Notes: generated from the letters alone by a model not told the origin. 18,483 nt of DNA from JBDIBA01 sp039812705 (GCA_039812705.1 JBDIBA010000037.1:1-18483); one strand, 5' to 3'; positions 1-6,173 are shown, counted from the first letter of the stretch. Made by a program: numbers and translations.

Positions 1-99
1 ATTGGGTCAATGAAGCAGGCATATCACGCGGTTTCTGCAGATGTCCGCAACGAAATCACCGCGATGACATCGAATCAGGGCCTTACCCTGGTTCGATAG
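1..99 (+). CDS. 3' end of an unidentified CDS (partial)
   Basis: Frame 1 is open from the window edge to a TAG at 97-99 and gives 32 residues ending QGLTLVR. It lies just outside the 22-bp repeat at 106-127 that bounds the integrative element, so it is probably the chromosomal gene, or an older insertion, that follows the tRNA-Val locus. The fragment is too short for a family call, and it could be a chance open frame. Confidence 0.35.
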   Translation: MGSMKQAYHAVSADVRNEITAMTSNQGLTLVR

Positions 100-105
100 A
101 CGAAC

Positions 106-127
106 TTGTGGGTGGGCGCAGAGGGAC
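106..127. repeat. Distal att site (direct repeat of tRNA-Val 3' end)
   Basis: These 22 bases are identical, in the same orientation, to 5990-6011. The proximal copy covers the last 15 bases of tRNA-Val(UAC) plus 7 flanking bases. On the tRNA-proximal side the similarity continues weakly after a 2-nt gap (TTCG then TCCC here, TTCGAGTCCC in the tRNA). This is the arrangement left when an element integrates by tyrosine recombinase into a tRNA 3' end. Which copy is called attL or attR is a matter of convention. Confidence 0.8.
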
Positions 128-170
128 GAAGCCACTTGCAGAACCCGATTTCGGGCTTTGTTTCGTGGTC

Positions 171-182
171 ATACAAAAGTAT
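171..182. promoter_or_regulatory. Short palindrome upstream of vapB (possible operator)
   Basis: ATAC-AAAA-GTAT is a 4-bp inverted repeat around an A4 centre, 44 nt before the vapB start. VapBC operons are usually autoregulated at operator palindromes near the promoter, so this is a candidate. The arms are short enough to occur by chance. Confidence 0.2.
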
Positions 183-226
183 AGACGGCAGGGCCTCGAA
201 GCTCCCACGTCGCCTAAACTGGTGGA

Positions 227-403
227 ATGAGCACTCCAGCCTCACACTTCGAGATCGACCCCGCCGTGGTTCTCATCCCTGAGACAGAGCCACCCAAAAT
301 GACAATGGACGAATGGCTTGCCTCTCTCAAGGAAGATGGCCCAACAGAGCCCTCCGTCACCGGAGCTGAACTACTGGCACAAGTCCGCTCCGAAACGGAA
401 TGA
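227..403 (+). CDS. Putative VapB-type antitoxin (58 aa)
   Basis: ATG at 227 opens a 58-codon frame whose TGA (401-403) overlaps the ATG (400-402) of the PIN-domain toxin by 4 bp. This ATGA junction is typical of translationally coupled toxin-antitoxin pairs. The protein is acidic (MDEWLASLKEDG, then a C-terminal ELLAQVRSETE helix), as expected of a flexible antitoxin that wraps its toxin. No clear ribbon-helix-helix or AbrB DNA-binding domain is visible in the first 25 residues. The call therefore rests mainly on size, charge and position before vapC. It lies 100 bp inside the distal att repeat, where addiction modules commonly protect an island from loss. The Shine-Dalgarno sequence is weak (GGTGG close to the ATG). 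Confidence 0.65.
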   Translation: MSTPASHFEIDPAVVLIPETEPPKMTMDEWLASLKEDGPTEPSVTGAELLAQVRSETE

Positions 404-795
404 CCAACTTCGTCCTTGATGCGTCTGCCGGTTTCGAGCTTCTCTTCGAGACACCTATCGGGCTCAAGTTGCAGAGACTTCTTCCAACGTCCGCCGAATG
501 GTGGGTGCCCGAGCACTATTACGTCGAAGTAAGTGGCATCCTGCGGCGCGCCGAGTTGAACAACGTGTTCCCTTTAGCTCGTGTGCAACGGGCGTTCGAT
601 CGACTTGCGGCTTCACCGATACACAGGGTGCAAGTACGACCGTTGTTGGCCGACGCGTGGGCGAAGCGCCACAACATCACCATCGCAGACGCCATTTACG
701 TGGCACTTGCCGAACACATCGGGGCAACGCTCGTCACGGGCGACATCAAGCTCGCGAACACACCGAACCTTTCGGTGCCAACAATCCACCCCTGA
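400..795 (+). CDS. vapC: VapC-like PIN-domain ribonuclease toxin
   Basis: This 131-aa protein is the usual VapC size. The acidic PIN residues are in order: D7 (FVLDASA), E43 (YYVEVSG), D97 (TIADAIYVALA) and D115 (LVTGDIKLA). Together they would bind the Mg/Mn used to cleave RNA, in most VapCs tRNA or rRNA. It overlaps the upstream antitoxin gene by 4 bp, and the pair sits at the distal end of the integrative element. It is therefore likely an addiction or anti-invader module that stabilises the island. It ends 11 bp before a convergent minus-strand gene. The family call is firm, but the RNA target cannot be read from sequence. Confidence 0.88.
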   Translation: MTNFVLDASAGFELLFETPIGLKLQRLLPTSAEWWVPEHYYVEVSGILRRAELNNVFPLARVQRAFDRLAASPIHRVQVRPLLADAWAKRHNITIADAIYVALAEHIGATLVTGDIKLANTPNLSVPTIHP

Positions 796-806
796 CTACG
801 AACAGG

Positions 807-1244
807 TCAGGAAAGTCCGGCATCCAAGCCAGCGCCATTGACCGCCAAAAACGCCATTTGCCCCGCCATCGTGAAGGCAAGGTCACCCGCCAACGTGGAT
901 GGACGATGAGGTCGCTCCTTTGGTTGTCCGATGGTCTCGACGGTTTCGTCACGGTTCTGCCATGCGTGCTGGCCGGTTCTGCGCAGAATGTCTGCTTGGG
1001 TGTACATCACCGCACCGTTGGCGGCTGTATAAGCGGCGTCCACGGCCGTGAACAGACCTGTCAGCAGCGAAGGATGAGCCATAAAGAGCTCGGCGTGTTG
1101 AACAAGATAAGTGACGCCGATTTTCAGCTGTAACCCGTGTCCCGCCGTCATGCCGCCGACAGTTGCCGCCAACAGAGAGAAGTTGCGAGCACGGCTCGCC
1201 CTTGTCCTTGCGTCTCTCGTTGCCAGTACAAGATTTCGGATCAT
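807..1244 (-). CDS. Unrecognised small protein, element cargo
   Basis: I do not recognise this gene. From ATG 1244 it gives about 145 aa with an N-terminal basic stretch (RDARTRASRARN). A moderately hydrophobic, alanine- and glycine-rich middle follows (LLAATVGGMTAGHG, then VTYLVQHAELFM and LLTGLFTAVDAAYTAANGAV), and a basic patch lies near the C-terminus. The same strand stays open up to ATG 1424 or TTG 1433. That extension reads less like protein and would abut the divergent SseB-domain gene, so the shorter start is preferred. It converges on vapC with an 11-bp gap, and the alternative frame on this strand is arginine/cysteine-rich junk, which supports this frame. Amphipathic or membrane-associated helices are possible. 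The 206 nt up to 1450 hold only the presumed divergent promoter region. Confidence 0.45.
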   Translation of the reverse strand: MIRNLVLATRDARTRASRARNFSLLAATVGGMTAGHGLQLKIGVTYLVQHAELFMAHPSLLTGLFTAVDAAYTAANGAVMYTQADILRRTGQHAWQNRDETVETIGQPKERPHRPSTLAGDLAFTMAGQMAFLAVNGAGLDAGLS

Positions 1245-1450
1245 TGTCCGCCCGGCAAACGGCAGTGCGTTTGTGGCTTTGGTCAGTAGACGATGCGGAC
1301 CCCACCATCGAGCGGGACCATCGTATTTGTGCAGAGAGGACCGGACCCCCCCCTGCGGCAAGTCGGTCGAATCCGCGGGCGTTACAGGATCACCTTGACT
1401 ACTGCTCAACTCGTGGTGTCCCATATAGGTCAAAGGTACCGAAGGAAATC

Positions 1451-1819
1451 ATGGACAGCCAAGTGCCATCAAGTTCACGTTTGAGCGCATACCTCACGGA
1501 CGGGGTAATCGATGCTGCCATCCTCCGCTCGGCTCTTTCTCAGTCGGTAGTGATAGCCCTAGGCTGCGCCGACCCGGTCGAGGACGTGTCATACGATAAT
1601 CAGCTACTCCAGTTTACTTACGACAACGACAATCGTGACTTTGTTCCGGTTTTCACCTCGATGAAGCACCTCGCCGCTGCCCTGAAAATCAGACCCGAGT
1701 GGGGTGCGCTGGGCATCCTGGAAGTTACCGGCGACGGGCTTCTGCGGACTTCATCAATGTCAAACTTGATCGTTGCCGTCAATCCGTGGACTTCTCAGCA
1801 AGCTTTGTTGCCAGCTTGA
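1451..1819 (+). CDS. SseB-domain protein (122 aa), element cargo
   Basis: ATG 1451 is preceded by GAAGGA at 1441-1446, a good ribosome-binding site, so this start is preferred over the longer open frame from 1163. The features match the SseB N-terminal domain: an early region on access to a stored value (residues 30-60), the hallmark FVPVFTSMKHL at 64-74 and a C-terminal LIVAVNPWTS at 106-114. In actinobacteria SseB-domain proteins occur as small cytosolic proteins of unknown function. They were first named for an enhanced-serine-sensitivity / type III secretion context that does not apply here. Its last 60 bp overlap, in antiparallel, the 3' end of the translocase gene. It is probably accessory cargo, and its role in the element is unknown. 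Confidence 0.6.
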   Translation: MDSQVPSSSRLSAYLTDGVIDAAILRSALSQSVVIALGCADPVEDVSYDNQLLQFTYDNDNRDFVPVFTSMKHLAAALKIRPEWGALGILEVTGDGLLRTSSMSNLIVAVNPWTSQQALLPA

Positions 1820-2914
1820 CCCTCGTACGGCAGAGGGAATGCCATCGAGTCTGATCTGCAATCCGGCACAAGAAAGCTCGTCGGCGATACGAGAGGGATC
1901 GACGTAGTAGACCTGCACCGGTCTCACGGTTCCACCGTCCGAGAAATACGCACGCCCTGGTGCGCTTACGGGAATGGTCGCAGCGTCCGCAGTGCCGATG
2001 ATGCTTTCGCTCTGCCAGCGATCACCGCACCGCATTGCCAGTCGGTACGGAATGAGCGCACGTGTGCTCGGGTCCATACCAGCGTCACTCGTCGGCTTCT
2101 GCGTGCAGGCGACCATCGAGCACCCGACTGCCCTGCCTACCGACTGGTAGCTCTTGAGCAGTTGAGTGATGCGATCACGTTCGGCCTTGCTGCCGGTTAC
2201 GCCCATCTCGGCAAGCTCGTCGATGACGAGGCACAACATCGGCGTGTCTGATGATGGCTCCAAGATCACGAGATCACGTTCTTCCAGGATGAGCAGACGG
2301 CGCTGCACTTCAGCGTTCAGCCATTCGAGCAACTCGATCACGGGCGGAGCATCCGTTCCGGTGACGAGTGCAGAGAACCGGCTACGCCAAAGGTTCAACT
2401 CGACGCGCTTGGGATCGATGCCAACGAGTGCCACGTTCTGCTTGCAGGCCAAGCCAGCAAGGACGGCGCGTTCTGCATTGGACTTACCACCGCCGCTCGA
2501 TCCACCGACCAAAAGCGAGTGGCCGAACAACGAAAGCCGCAACTCCGTACCGTCATCGTGGATACCGAGCGGTATTGCGTCCTCGGTGGGCGACGGCACC
2601 CACACCCGATGAGGATCACGTCGAGGGTAAAACACTTTGCCAATGCCTGCCTTGCGGTGCAAAAAGACCCGTAAAACCGAGGCGTCTTGCTCGGAGGTCT
2701 CGACCGAACAACTCGCCATGCGATACGCAACGGCTATTCGGCGCTCTGCATTGTGGACCGCCAACGGGTCCGCCGCAGCAGGCAACTTCACTCGTAAGAC
2801 CATGCCTCTCGGCGTAGCGAAGTGGCCGGTGACCCGTGACGGCGGAAGGCTGAGTTGCCTGGCAACGAACGGCCAGCGCAGACGGTTCCACCACATCTCA
2901 ACAGACGTCATCAT
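1760..2914 (-). CDS. FtsK/SpoIIIE (TraB-like) DNA translocase of the element
   Basis: This 384-aa protein has one FtsK-type ATPase domain: Walker A GGSSGGGKS at 137-145, then GIDPKRVEL at 165-173, Walker B LCLVIDEL at 227-234 and the ACTQKPTSD segment at 269-277. The N-terminal 110 residues have no convincing transmembrane helices and no gamma DNA-binding winged helix is evident, so this is a short plasmid/AICE-type version and not chromosomal FtsK. In AICEs and Streptomyces plasmids such hexameric motors move double-stranded DNA into the recipient and are the only transfer protein required. It starts with an ATGA overlap (2911-2914) with the upstream accessory gene and is the last gene of the minus-strand rep operon. 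Its 3' end overlaps the convergent SseB-domain gene by 60 bp. The family is sure; conjugative competence is inferred. Confidence 0.85.
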   Translation of the reverse strand: MMTSVEMWWNRLRWPFVARQLSLPPSRVTGHFATPRGMVLRVKLPAAADPLAVHNAERRIAVAYRMASCSVETSEQDASVLRVFLHRKAGIGKVFYPRRDPHRVWVPSPTEDAIPLGIHDDGTELRLSLFGHSLLVGGSSGGGKSNAERAVLAGLACKQNVALVGIDPKRVELNLWRSRFSALVTGTDAPPVIELLEWLNAEVQRRLLILEERDLVILEPSSDTPMLCLVIDELAEMGVTGSKAERDRITQLLKSYQSVGRAVGCSMVACTQKPTSDAGMDPSTRALIPYRLAMRCGDRWQSESIIGTADAATIPVSAPGRAYFSDGGTVRPVQVYYVDPSRIADELSCAGLQIRLDGIPSAVRGSSWQQSLLRSPRIDGNDQV

Positions 2915-3339
2915 CGCGAGACCGCCTTCGTCTTGTTGTCACTGGTGACGACGTGAACGGCATCCGCAGCAAGGGTCAGACCAGCGCCGCCGTTGTTGCT
3001 CCACAACCTCACGCGCAGATTGTCGAACCGAAGCTCCGCTTCTTGCTCGATCTTCGGTCGGGTTCCTGGCACACGTATCGCGCAGCCCTCGGGCAGACGT
3101 TCACCAGGGATGACCAGAACGACGGGTACGTTCCAGATCGGAGCACCCTTGGCGTCGGTTTTTTGGTTGTTGGATGTGTCGGTGTATGGCGTGACCTCGC
3201 CGAAGTGACGGATCTTGATGTTTGACTGGTCGATGGGAAGTGCAATACGCATTTCAGTTTTCCTTGGCTCGAGAACGGCACCTTGCCGTCTGGCTGCCTC
3301 CAGCATCGGCCCAGTCCTTATTGGCGAGACACGGTTCAT
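2911..3339 (-). CDS. Small AICE accessory protein, possibly Pra-like
   Basis: This protein of about 142 aa lies between rep and the translocase gene. The rep TGA and its ATG overlap as TGATG (an upstream in-frame GTG at 3342 is the alternative), and its own TGA overlaps the translocase ATG, so all three are translationally coupled. The conserved-looking core is HFGEVTPYTD, then TDAKGAPIWNVPVVLVIPGE. It ends in a beta-rich half with LRFDNLRVRLW. The GxPxWxVxVV pattern resembles small proteins annotated in AICEs as replication/integration/excision activators (Pra), but this is recall of a pattern and not a proven match. An ATG at 3252 (MRIALPIDQS) is another possible start and would remove a basic leader. 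An OB-like or single-strand-binding helper of Rep is the other possibility. Confidence 0.55.
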   Translation of the reverse strand: MNRVSPIRTGPMLEAARRQGAVLEPRKTEMRIALPIDQSNIKIRHFGEVTPYTDTSNNQKTDAKGAPIWNVPVVLVIPGERLPEGCAIRVPGTRPKIEQEAELRFDNLRVRLWSNNGGAGLTLAADAVHVVTSDNKTKAVSR

Positions 3340-4364
3340 CACGGAAGAGATCTCGAACTTTTGGAAATCTCACCGTTCAGCCATGCGGCCAGGCGCTCGA
3401 CCAGAGCGGGTGCATCGGCGCTGAGCACCCTGAAGCCAGGTAGCCGTGAGGCTGAACGGCCGCAGTTCTTCGCCCTCAGCTTCCGAAGCACTCGATGAAG
3501 CTCGAAGAACTGCGTCTCATCGAGTTGCACCGTCACCGCAACGCTCTGGAGACCACGAACTCCCCAAAATCTGCCCACATTGGGAAAGTCCAAGGGAATG
3601 ATGTGCTGATCGGCTTTGCGGCCCTTGACCGAGTAACCGGCAAAGTATGAAGCGATCCGCTGCACGTCGTTTGCGCCCGCGCCGACACGCTCATCGACGC
3701 CAGTCCCGGCTCGCAGATGCCGTTCGTCGCTGGTTCCAACAATCTCGAACCAGACCTGCGACACCCAACGGCGAAAAGCGGCGTGTGTGACCGGCTCGAA
3801 AGCGCCCGCTTTCTCTATAAAAATCGGCCTACCGCCATAGAGATGCAAGTGCGGCGCATACCTATATTCCTCCGGCTGTCGGCGTCGAGGTTGGAACTCC
3901 AACTTCCAGACGCCACGGAACGGTCCCCATTGACGCTCCCATCGGCGAATGAATGCATCCAAGTGGCGCTTGACGGTTGGGCCATCGGGGCAGACAGCCC
4001 GCCAATCGCCTGGGTACGTGAGCGTCACCATTGCCGGTACGCCCTCAACTTCGGACCAGTCGAGCATGGCGATCCGGCGCATCAGGCCACCTCTCGATTT
4101 CCGGCTGAAGCTGGTAACCGCTCCTCTCGTCCCACCACCTTTGCGACCGGCTCCGATCTGGGTGCGAAGCTGCACGATGCCAGGCCCCACGACGAGCTGC
4201 CGTCTAGTCTCACCGTTGCCGCCGAATACTGCTTGTAGGTCAGAGACGACAGGCATTGGTAGCGCCGTGTTTTGGGCCAATAACAAGCCCAGCGCCGAGC
4301 CGGTGGCTTCCGGCCTGGCGGCCTCCGCCCCCTCGTCGGCCCTCTGTGTCGGGTCATTCTCCAT
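3339..4364 (-). CDS. HUH rolling-circle replication initiator (RepSA-like)
   Basis: This 341-aa protein has the motifs of HUH endonucleases: FSRKSRGGLMRRI at 86-98, the strand AMVTLTYPGDW at 111-121, the metal-binding PHLHLYG at 171-177 and the nicking segment YFAGYSVKG at 240-248. In that segment Y240 and Y244 are four residues apart and Y244 fits YxxK. Such proteins nick a double-strand origin and start rolling-circle copying of the excised circle. AICEs of the pSAM2 type replicate this way before transfer, and related initiators also occur in filamentous phages and small plasmids. The N-terminal 60 residues are low-complexity and poorly defined, so the start could lie further in. It is the first gene of a coupled rep-accessory-translocase unit and begins 59 nt downstream of the integrase stop. 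No inovirus coat or Zot-type genes are near. Confidence 0.82.
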   Translation of the reverse strand: MENDPTQRADEGAEAARPEATGSALGLLLAQNTALPMPVVSDLQAVFGGNGETRRQLVVGPGIVQLRTQIGAGRKGGGTRGAVTSFSRKSRGGLMRRIAMLDWSEVEGVPAMVTLTYPGDWRAVCPDGPTVKRHLDAFIRRWERQWGPFRGVWKLEFQPRRRQPEEYRYAPHLHLYGGRPIFIEKAGAFEPVTHAAFRRWVSQVWFEIVGTSDERHLRAGTGVDERVGAGANDVQRIASYFAGYSVKGRKADQHIIPLDFPNVGRFWGVRGLQSVAVTVQLDETQFFELHRVLRKLRAKNCGRSASRLPGFRVLSADAPALVERLAAWLNGEISKSSRSLP

Positions 4365-4423
4365 GACCTGACTGGTGCCGCCGCCGAGGCGGAAGACAAC
4401 GAGGTCAGATCACGGCCGGAGAT

Positions 4424-5182
4424 CTATTCATGGGCCAGCGGGTGGTCACAGTTCCAAACTGAGCACCAGACCCGCACCATCTCCATGAGCGGTGCCGTGG
4501 TGTACAGGCCGGTTACCGACGAACGCGTCGGCTCATGACCGAGGTAGTTCGCTGCAATGGCTTCGGACGAACCTGACGCTCGTTCGATGAACGTGCCCGC
4601 CGTGTGTCTCAGCCAGTGCATTGACACCAACTCAGCGCCAGGGAATGGCGGCGCTTCCTTGACGCGAGCAAATAGGTAATCCAGTCGTCTTTGCGTCAAA
4701 GGCGTGCTGTCGAGGTAGCGAAGTAAGGCGCCCTTGCTACCGCCACGCTGATGATTGTGTTGGAGCAATGCATCCACGAGACTGCGCGATACAGGTAGCT
4801 CCCGTTCGCGTCCGCCTTTCTCCAGCACCGTCACCGTCTGTCGTTTCTCGTCGACACGATCCTTCGTGAGTCCAAGCAGTCCACCACGTCTACATCCGGT
4901 CTCCAGCGCTGTGCGAAAAATCAGTACGTCGAGCTCGGGATCGTTGCCTGTGGTGGAGATCAGGTCGAACAACTTCTCGACTTCTTCTCGCGTGAGACCA
5001 CGGCGGCGACTTGAAGACTTGCGCGGCAGCCGTATCGCAGATGCTGGATTCTTCGAGCAATGACCCGCAGCGACGGCGTACTTGAAGAACTTGCGCCACG
5101 CGTGCACAGCATGACGGCGAGCCTCCGCACCACCACGAAAGCTGCTTCGCATCTTGTAACGCGGCTCGCTCAGCGTGTCCAT
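4424..5182 (-). CDS. int: Tyrosine integrase, catalytic part (downstream of in-frame TAG)
   Basis: This 252-aa piece contains the whole catalytic domain of an actinomycete-element tyrosine recombinase. The likely catalytic set is R98 (ETGCRRGG), K122 (LEKGG), H189 and R192 (MHWLRHT), H216 (LGHEP) and the nucleophile Y227 (GLYTTA). Before it lies the second half of the core-binding domain (RRHAVHAWRKFFKYAVAAGHCSKNPA, residues 22-47). The ATG at 5182 follows immediately, in the same frame, the TAG that ends the upstream 84-codon piece, so the ancestral integrase of about 337 aa is split by a single stop codon. It may arise by termination-reinitiation at TAGATG, by low-level readthrough, or be a decayed gene. 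Its place next to the tRNA att site is as expected for an integrase. It uses TAG again as its own stop. Confidence 0.82.
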   Translation of the reverse strand: MDTLSEPRYKMRSSFRGGAEARRHAVHAWRKFFKYAVAAGHCSKNPASAIRLPRKSSSRRRGLTREEVEKLFDLISTTGNDPELDVLIFRTALETGCRRGGLLGLTKDRVDEKRQTVTVLEKGGRERELPVSRSLVDALLQHNHQRGGSKGALLRYLDSTPLTQRRLDYLFARVKEAPPFPGAELVSMHWLRHTAGTFIERASGSSEAIAANYLGHEPTRSSVTGLYTTAPLMEMVRVWCSVWNCDHPLAHE

Positions 5183-5437
5183 CTATGCCTCGAGTTCGTG
5201 CTGTTCGATCTTGTTGATAGGAACATCGCCGTAGTGCTCGGAGAGCAGCGTCCAATAAGGGCGGTAGCCACGCAACGTTCCCTTGCTCGTTGTGGCTTTG
5301 ACCTTTGGTATCCACTCGTCAACGGTCGGCACCGGCTCGGTATTGACCGGCAACGACTTGGTGACTTCTGCAAGTAGCTCGGGATTGTTCTCCAGCACCG
5401 CCAGGAGGTCTTTGAGAAGCGTGATGCCGTCAGACAT
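5183..5437 (-). CDS. int: Tyrosine integrase, N-terminal part ending at in-frame TAG
   Basis: The 84 codons from ATG 5437 are preceded by AAGGAG about 9 nt upstream, a good ribosome-binding site. The start also overlaps the AbrB-like gene stop by 8 bp, so the two are coupled. Residues 1-35 are a helical leader. TVDEWIPKVKATTSKGTLRGYRPYWTLL contains the arm and first helices of a core-binding SAM-like domain, whose second half lies after the TAG at 5183-5185. Alone this fragment cannot catalyse recombination. Because the frame is unchanged on both sides, one base change (for example from CAG, AAG or TGG) would explain the break; a sequencing or assembly error is the trivial alternative. Confidence 0.7.
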   Translation of the reverse strand: MSDGITLLKDLLAVLENNPELLAEVTKSLPVNTEPVPTVDEWIPKVKATTSKGTLRGYRPYWTLLSEHYGDVPINKIEQHELEA

Positions 5438-5906
5438 TTCGAGACGCTCCTTCCGTGAACACCTTCACGAGACTGAGAGCAAACAGGCGTACCACGCCAG
5501 TTGCTTCATCCGTTTCGACGAGGACACGGCCACCCTCCAGTACGCCGAGCGATGCAGCGGCAGCCCGACCGAGCGGAACTCGACCATCGGGTGAGATGAC
5601 GGCGCTGCCCTTGAAACGCCGTTCACTTGGCTTGGTCTTGCAGAGCGTCACCACGCCCGCAGAGGTCTCGATAGTCAGCCGGTCGCCAGGGTTCCAGGTG
5701 AGGACGGCCAGGGCATCGGTCAGAAGAATACGGAAGCGGGATGCCACCGTCTCGATGGTCATCAGGTCCGGCGTCGAGGGAACGGGGCTCAGCTTGGGCG
5801 GCTCCGGTGCCCGCTCGGGCTCGGGCGGAATCTCGTCATTTGCAGCCGGAGCGGGACGAAGGGCGTCGAGGCGGATCTTCTCGGGACTCTTCCACGGCTT
5901 GGCCAT
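5430..5906 (-). CDS. AbrB/SpoVT-like small protein upstream of integrase
   Basis: From ATG 5906 (158 aa) there is a proline-rich linker, PPEPERAPEPPKLSPVPS, then two swapped-hairpin-like stretches. These are LTWNPGDRLTIET...GVVTLCKT near 69-91 and ISPDGRVPLGRAAAASLGV..GGRVLVETDE near 104-130. The second strongly resembles AbrB-type domains (rV.LP.. r..lgv..Gd.v.v). The frame remains open to 6026 but would then run into tRNA-Val, so an internal start is required; ATG 5762 is another candidate. It overlaps int by 8 bp and sits between the att site and int, where AICEs often keep excisionase or regulatory genes. It is plausibly a DNA-binding regulator or directionality factor. AbrB-like antitoxin ancestry is the alternative. 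Function is inferred from fold and position. Confidence 0.6.
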   Translation of the reverse strand: MAKPWKSPEKIRLDALRPAPAANDEIPPEPERAPEPPKLSPVPSTPDLMTIETVASRFRILLTDALAVLTWNPGDRLTIETSAGVVTLCKTKPSERRFKGSAVISPDGRVPLGRAAAASLGVLEGGRVLVETDEATGVVRLFALSLVKVFTEGASRNV

Positions 5907-5989
5907 GTTCTCGGTATCGAGGGATTCCGGCGAGGGGTTGAGTGGTGGTTGTGACTTCGGTCCCTCGTGTTGCCCGAGAGCTTCGGGTT

Positions 5990-6011
5990 TTGTGGGTGGG
6001 CGCAGAGGGAC
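5990..6011. repeat. tRNA-proximal att site
   Basis: This is the second copy of the 22-bp direct repeat found at 106-127. It spans the 3' acceptor strand, discriminator base and five T-stem bases of tRNA-Val, plus seven bases beyond the tRNA. Integration at this point keeps the tRNA gene intact because the element supplies the same 3' end. Confidence 0.8.
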
Positions 6012-6070
6012 TCGAACCCCCGACATCTGCCTTGTAAGGGCAGCGCTCTAGCCAACTGAGCTATGCGCCC
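5997..6070 (-). tRNA. tRNA-Val (anticodon UAC)
   Basis: The 74-nt cloverleaf folds completely. The acceptor GGGCGCA pairs with TGCGCCC, the D stem GCTC with GAGC, and the anticodon stem CTGCC with GGCAG around loop CTTACAA (anticodon TAC, codon GUA). A 5-nt variable loop follows, then a T stem GGGGG/CCCTC with one G-U and a TTCGAGT loop. The discriminator base is A. The 3' CCA is not encoded (the following bases are CCC), so it must be added by tRNA nucleotidyltransferase. Its 3' end is the integration target of the neighbouring element. Confidence 0.96.
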
Positions 6071-6096
6071 GCGGGGCGCCACAGTAGTCGCCCCGC
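6071..6096 (-). other. GC-rich hairpin abutting the tRNA 5' end
   Basis: GCGGGGCG and CGCCCCGC form a perfect 8-bp stem around a 10-nt loop, ending exactly at the first base of tRNA-Val. On the tRNA strand it would be the 5' leader removed by RNase P. On the plus strand no U-run follows it, so a terminator is unlikely. A role in pre-tRNA processing is possible but untested. Confidence 0.45.
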
Positions 6097-6173
6097 AATG
6101 CTCGTGAGGGAAATCAGCACAAAGAACTGCGAATCGCTCCGCTTCAGATCCGGACGCGCAATGATGGGAGAAC

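Larger units (their letters stand above)
106..6011. mobile_element. AICE-like integrative element in tRNA-Val(UAC)
   Basis: The element is bounded by a 22-bp direct repeat (106-127 and 5990-6011), one copy of which is the 3' end of tRNA-Val. The minus-strand core runs from the tRNA as AbrB-like protein, tyrosine integrase, HUH replication initiator, small accessory protein and FtsK/TraB-like translocase. A VapBC pair and two cargo genes fill the far end. Actinomycete integrative and conjugative elements of the pSAM2 type combine exactly int, rep and an FtsK-type tra for double-stranded DNA transfer. At about 5.9 kb this one is small for the class: no Spd spread genes, relaxase, type IV secretion genes or recognisable MerR-type xis are visible. 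The TAG inside the integrase raises the question of whether it can still excise. Confidence 0.8.

Noticed and set aside
141..163. CCCG-ATTT-CGGG followed by CTTTGTTT as a terminator near the distal att site
   Set aside because: A stem of only four sure pairs and a broken T-tract are too weak to call.
3339..4364. Filamentous phage (inovirus) prophage, suggested by the HUH Rep
   Set aside because: No Zot-type morphogenesis ATPase with a membrane segment and no small coat-protein genes are present; the FtsK-type motor and integrase fit an AICE or integrated plasmid better.
5430..6026. The full 198-codon open frame of the AbrB-like gene
   Set aside because: Its 5' part overlaps tRNA-Val and the att site on the same strand, so an internal start (5906) was used.
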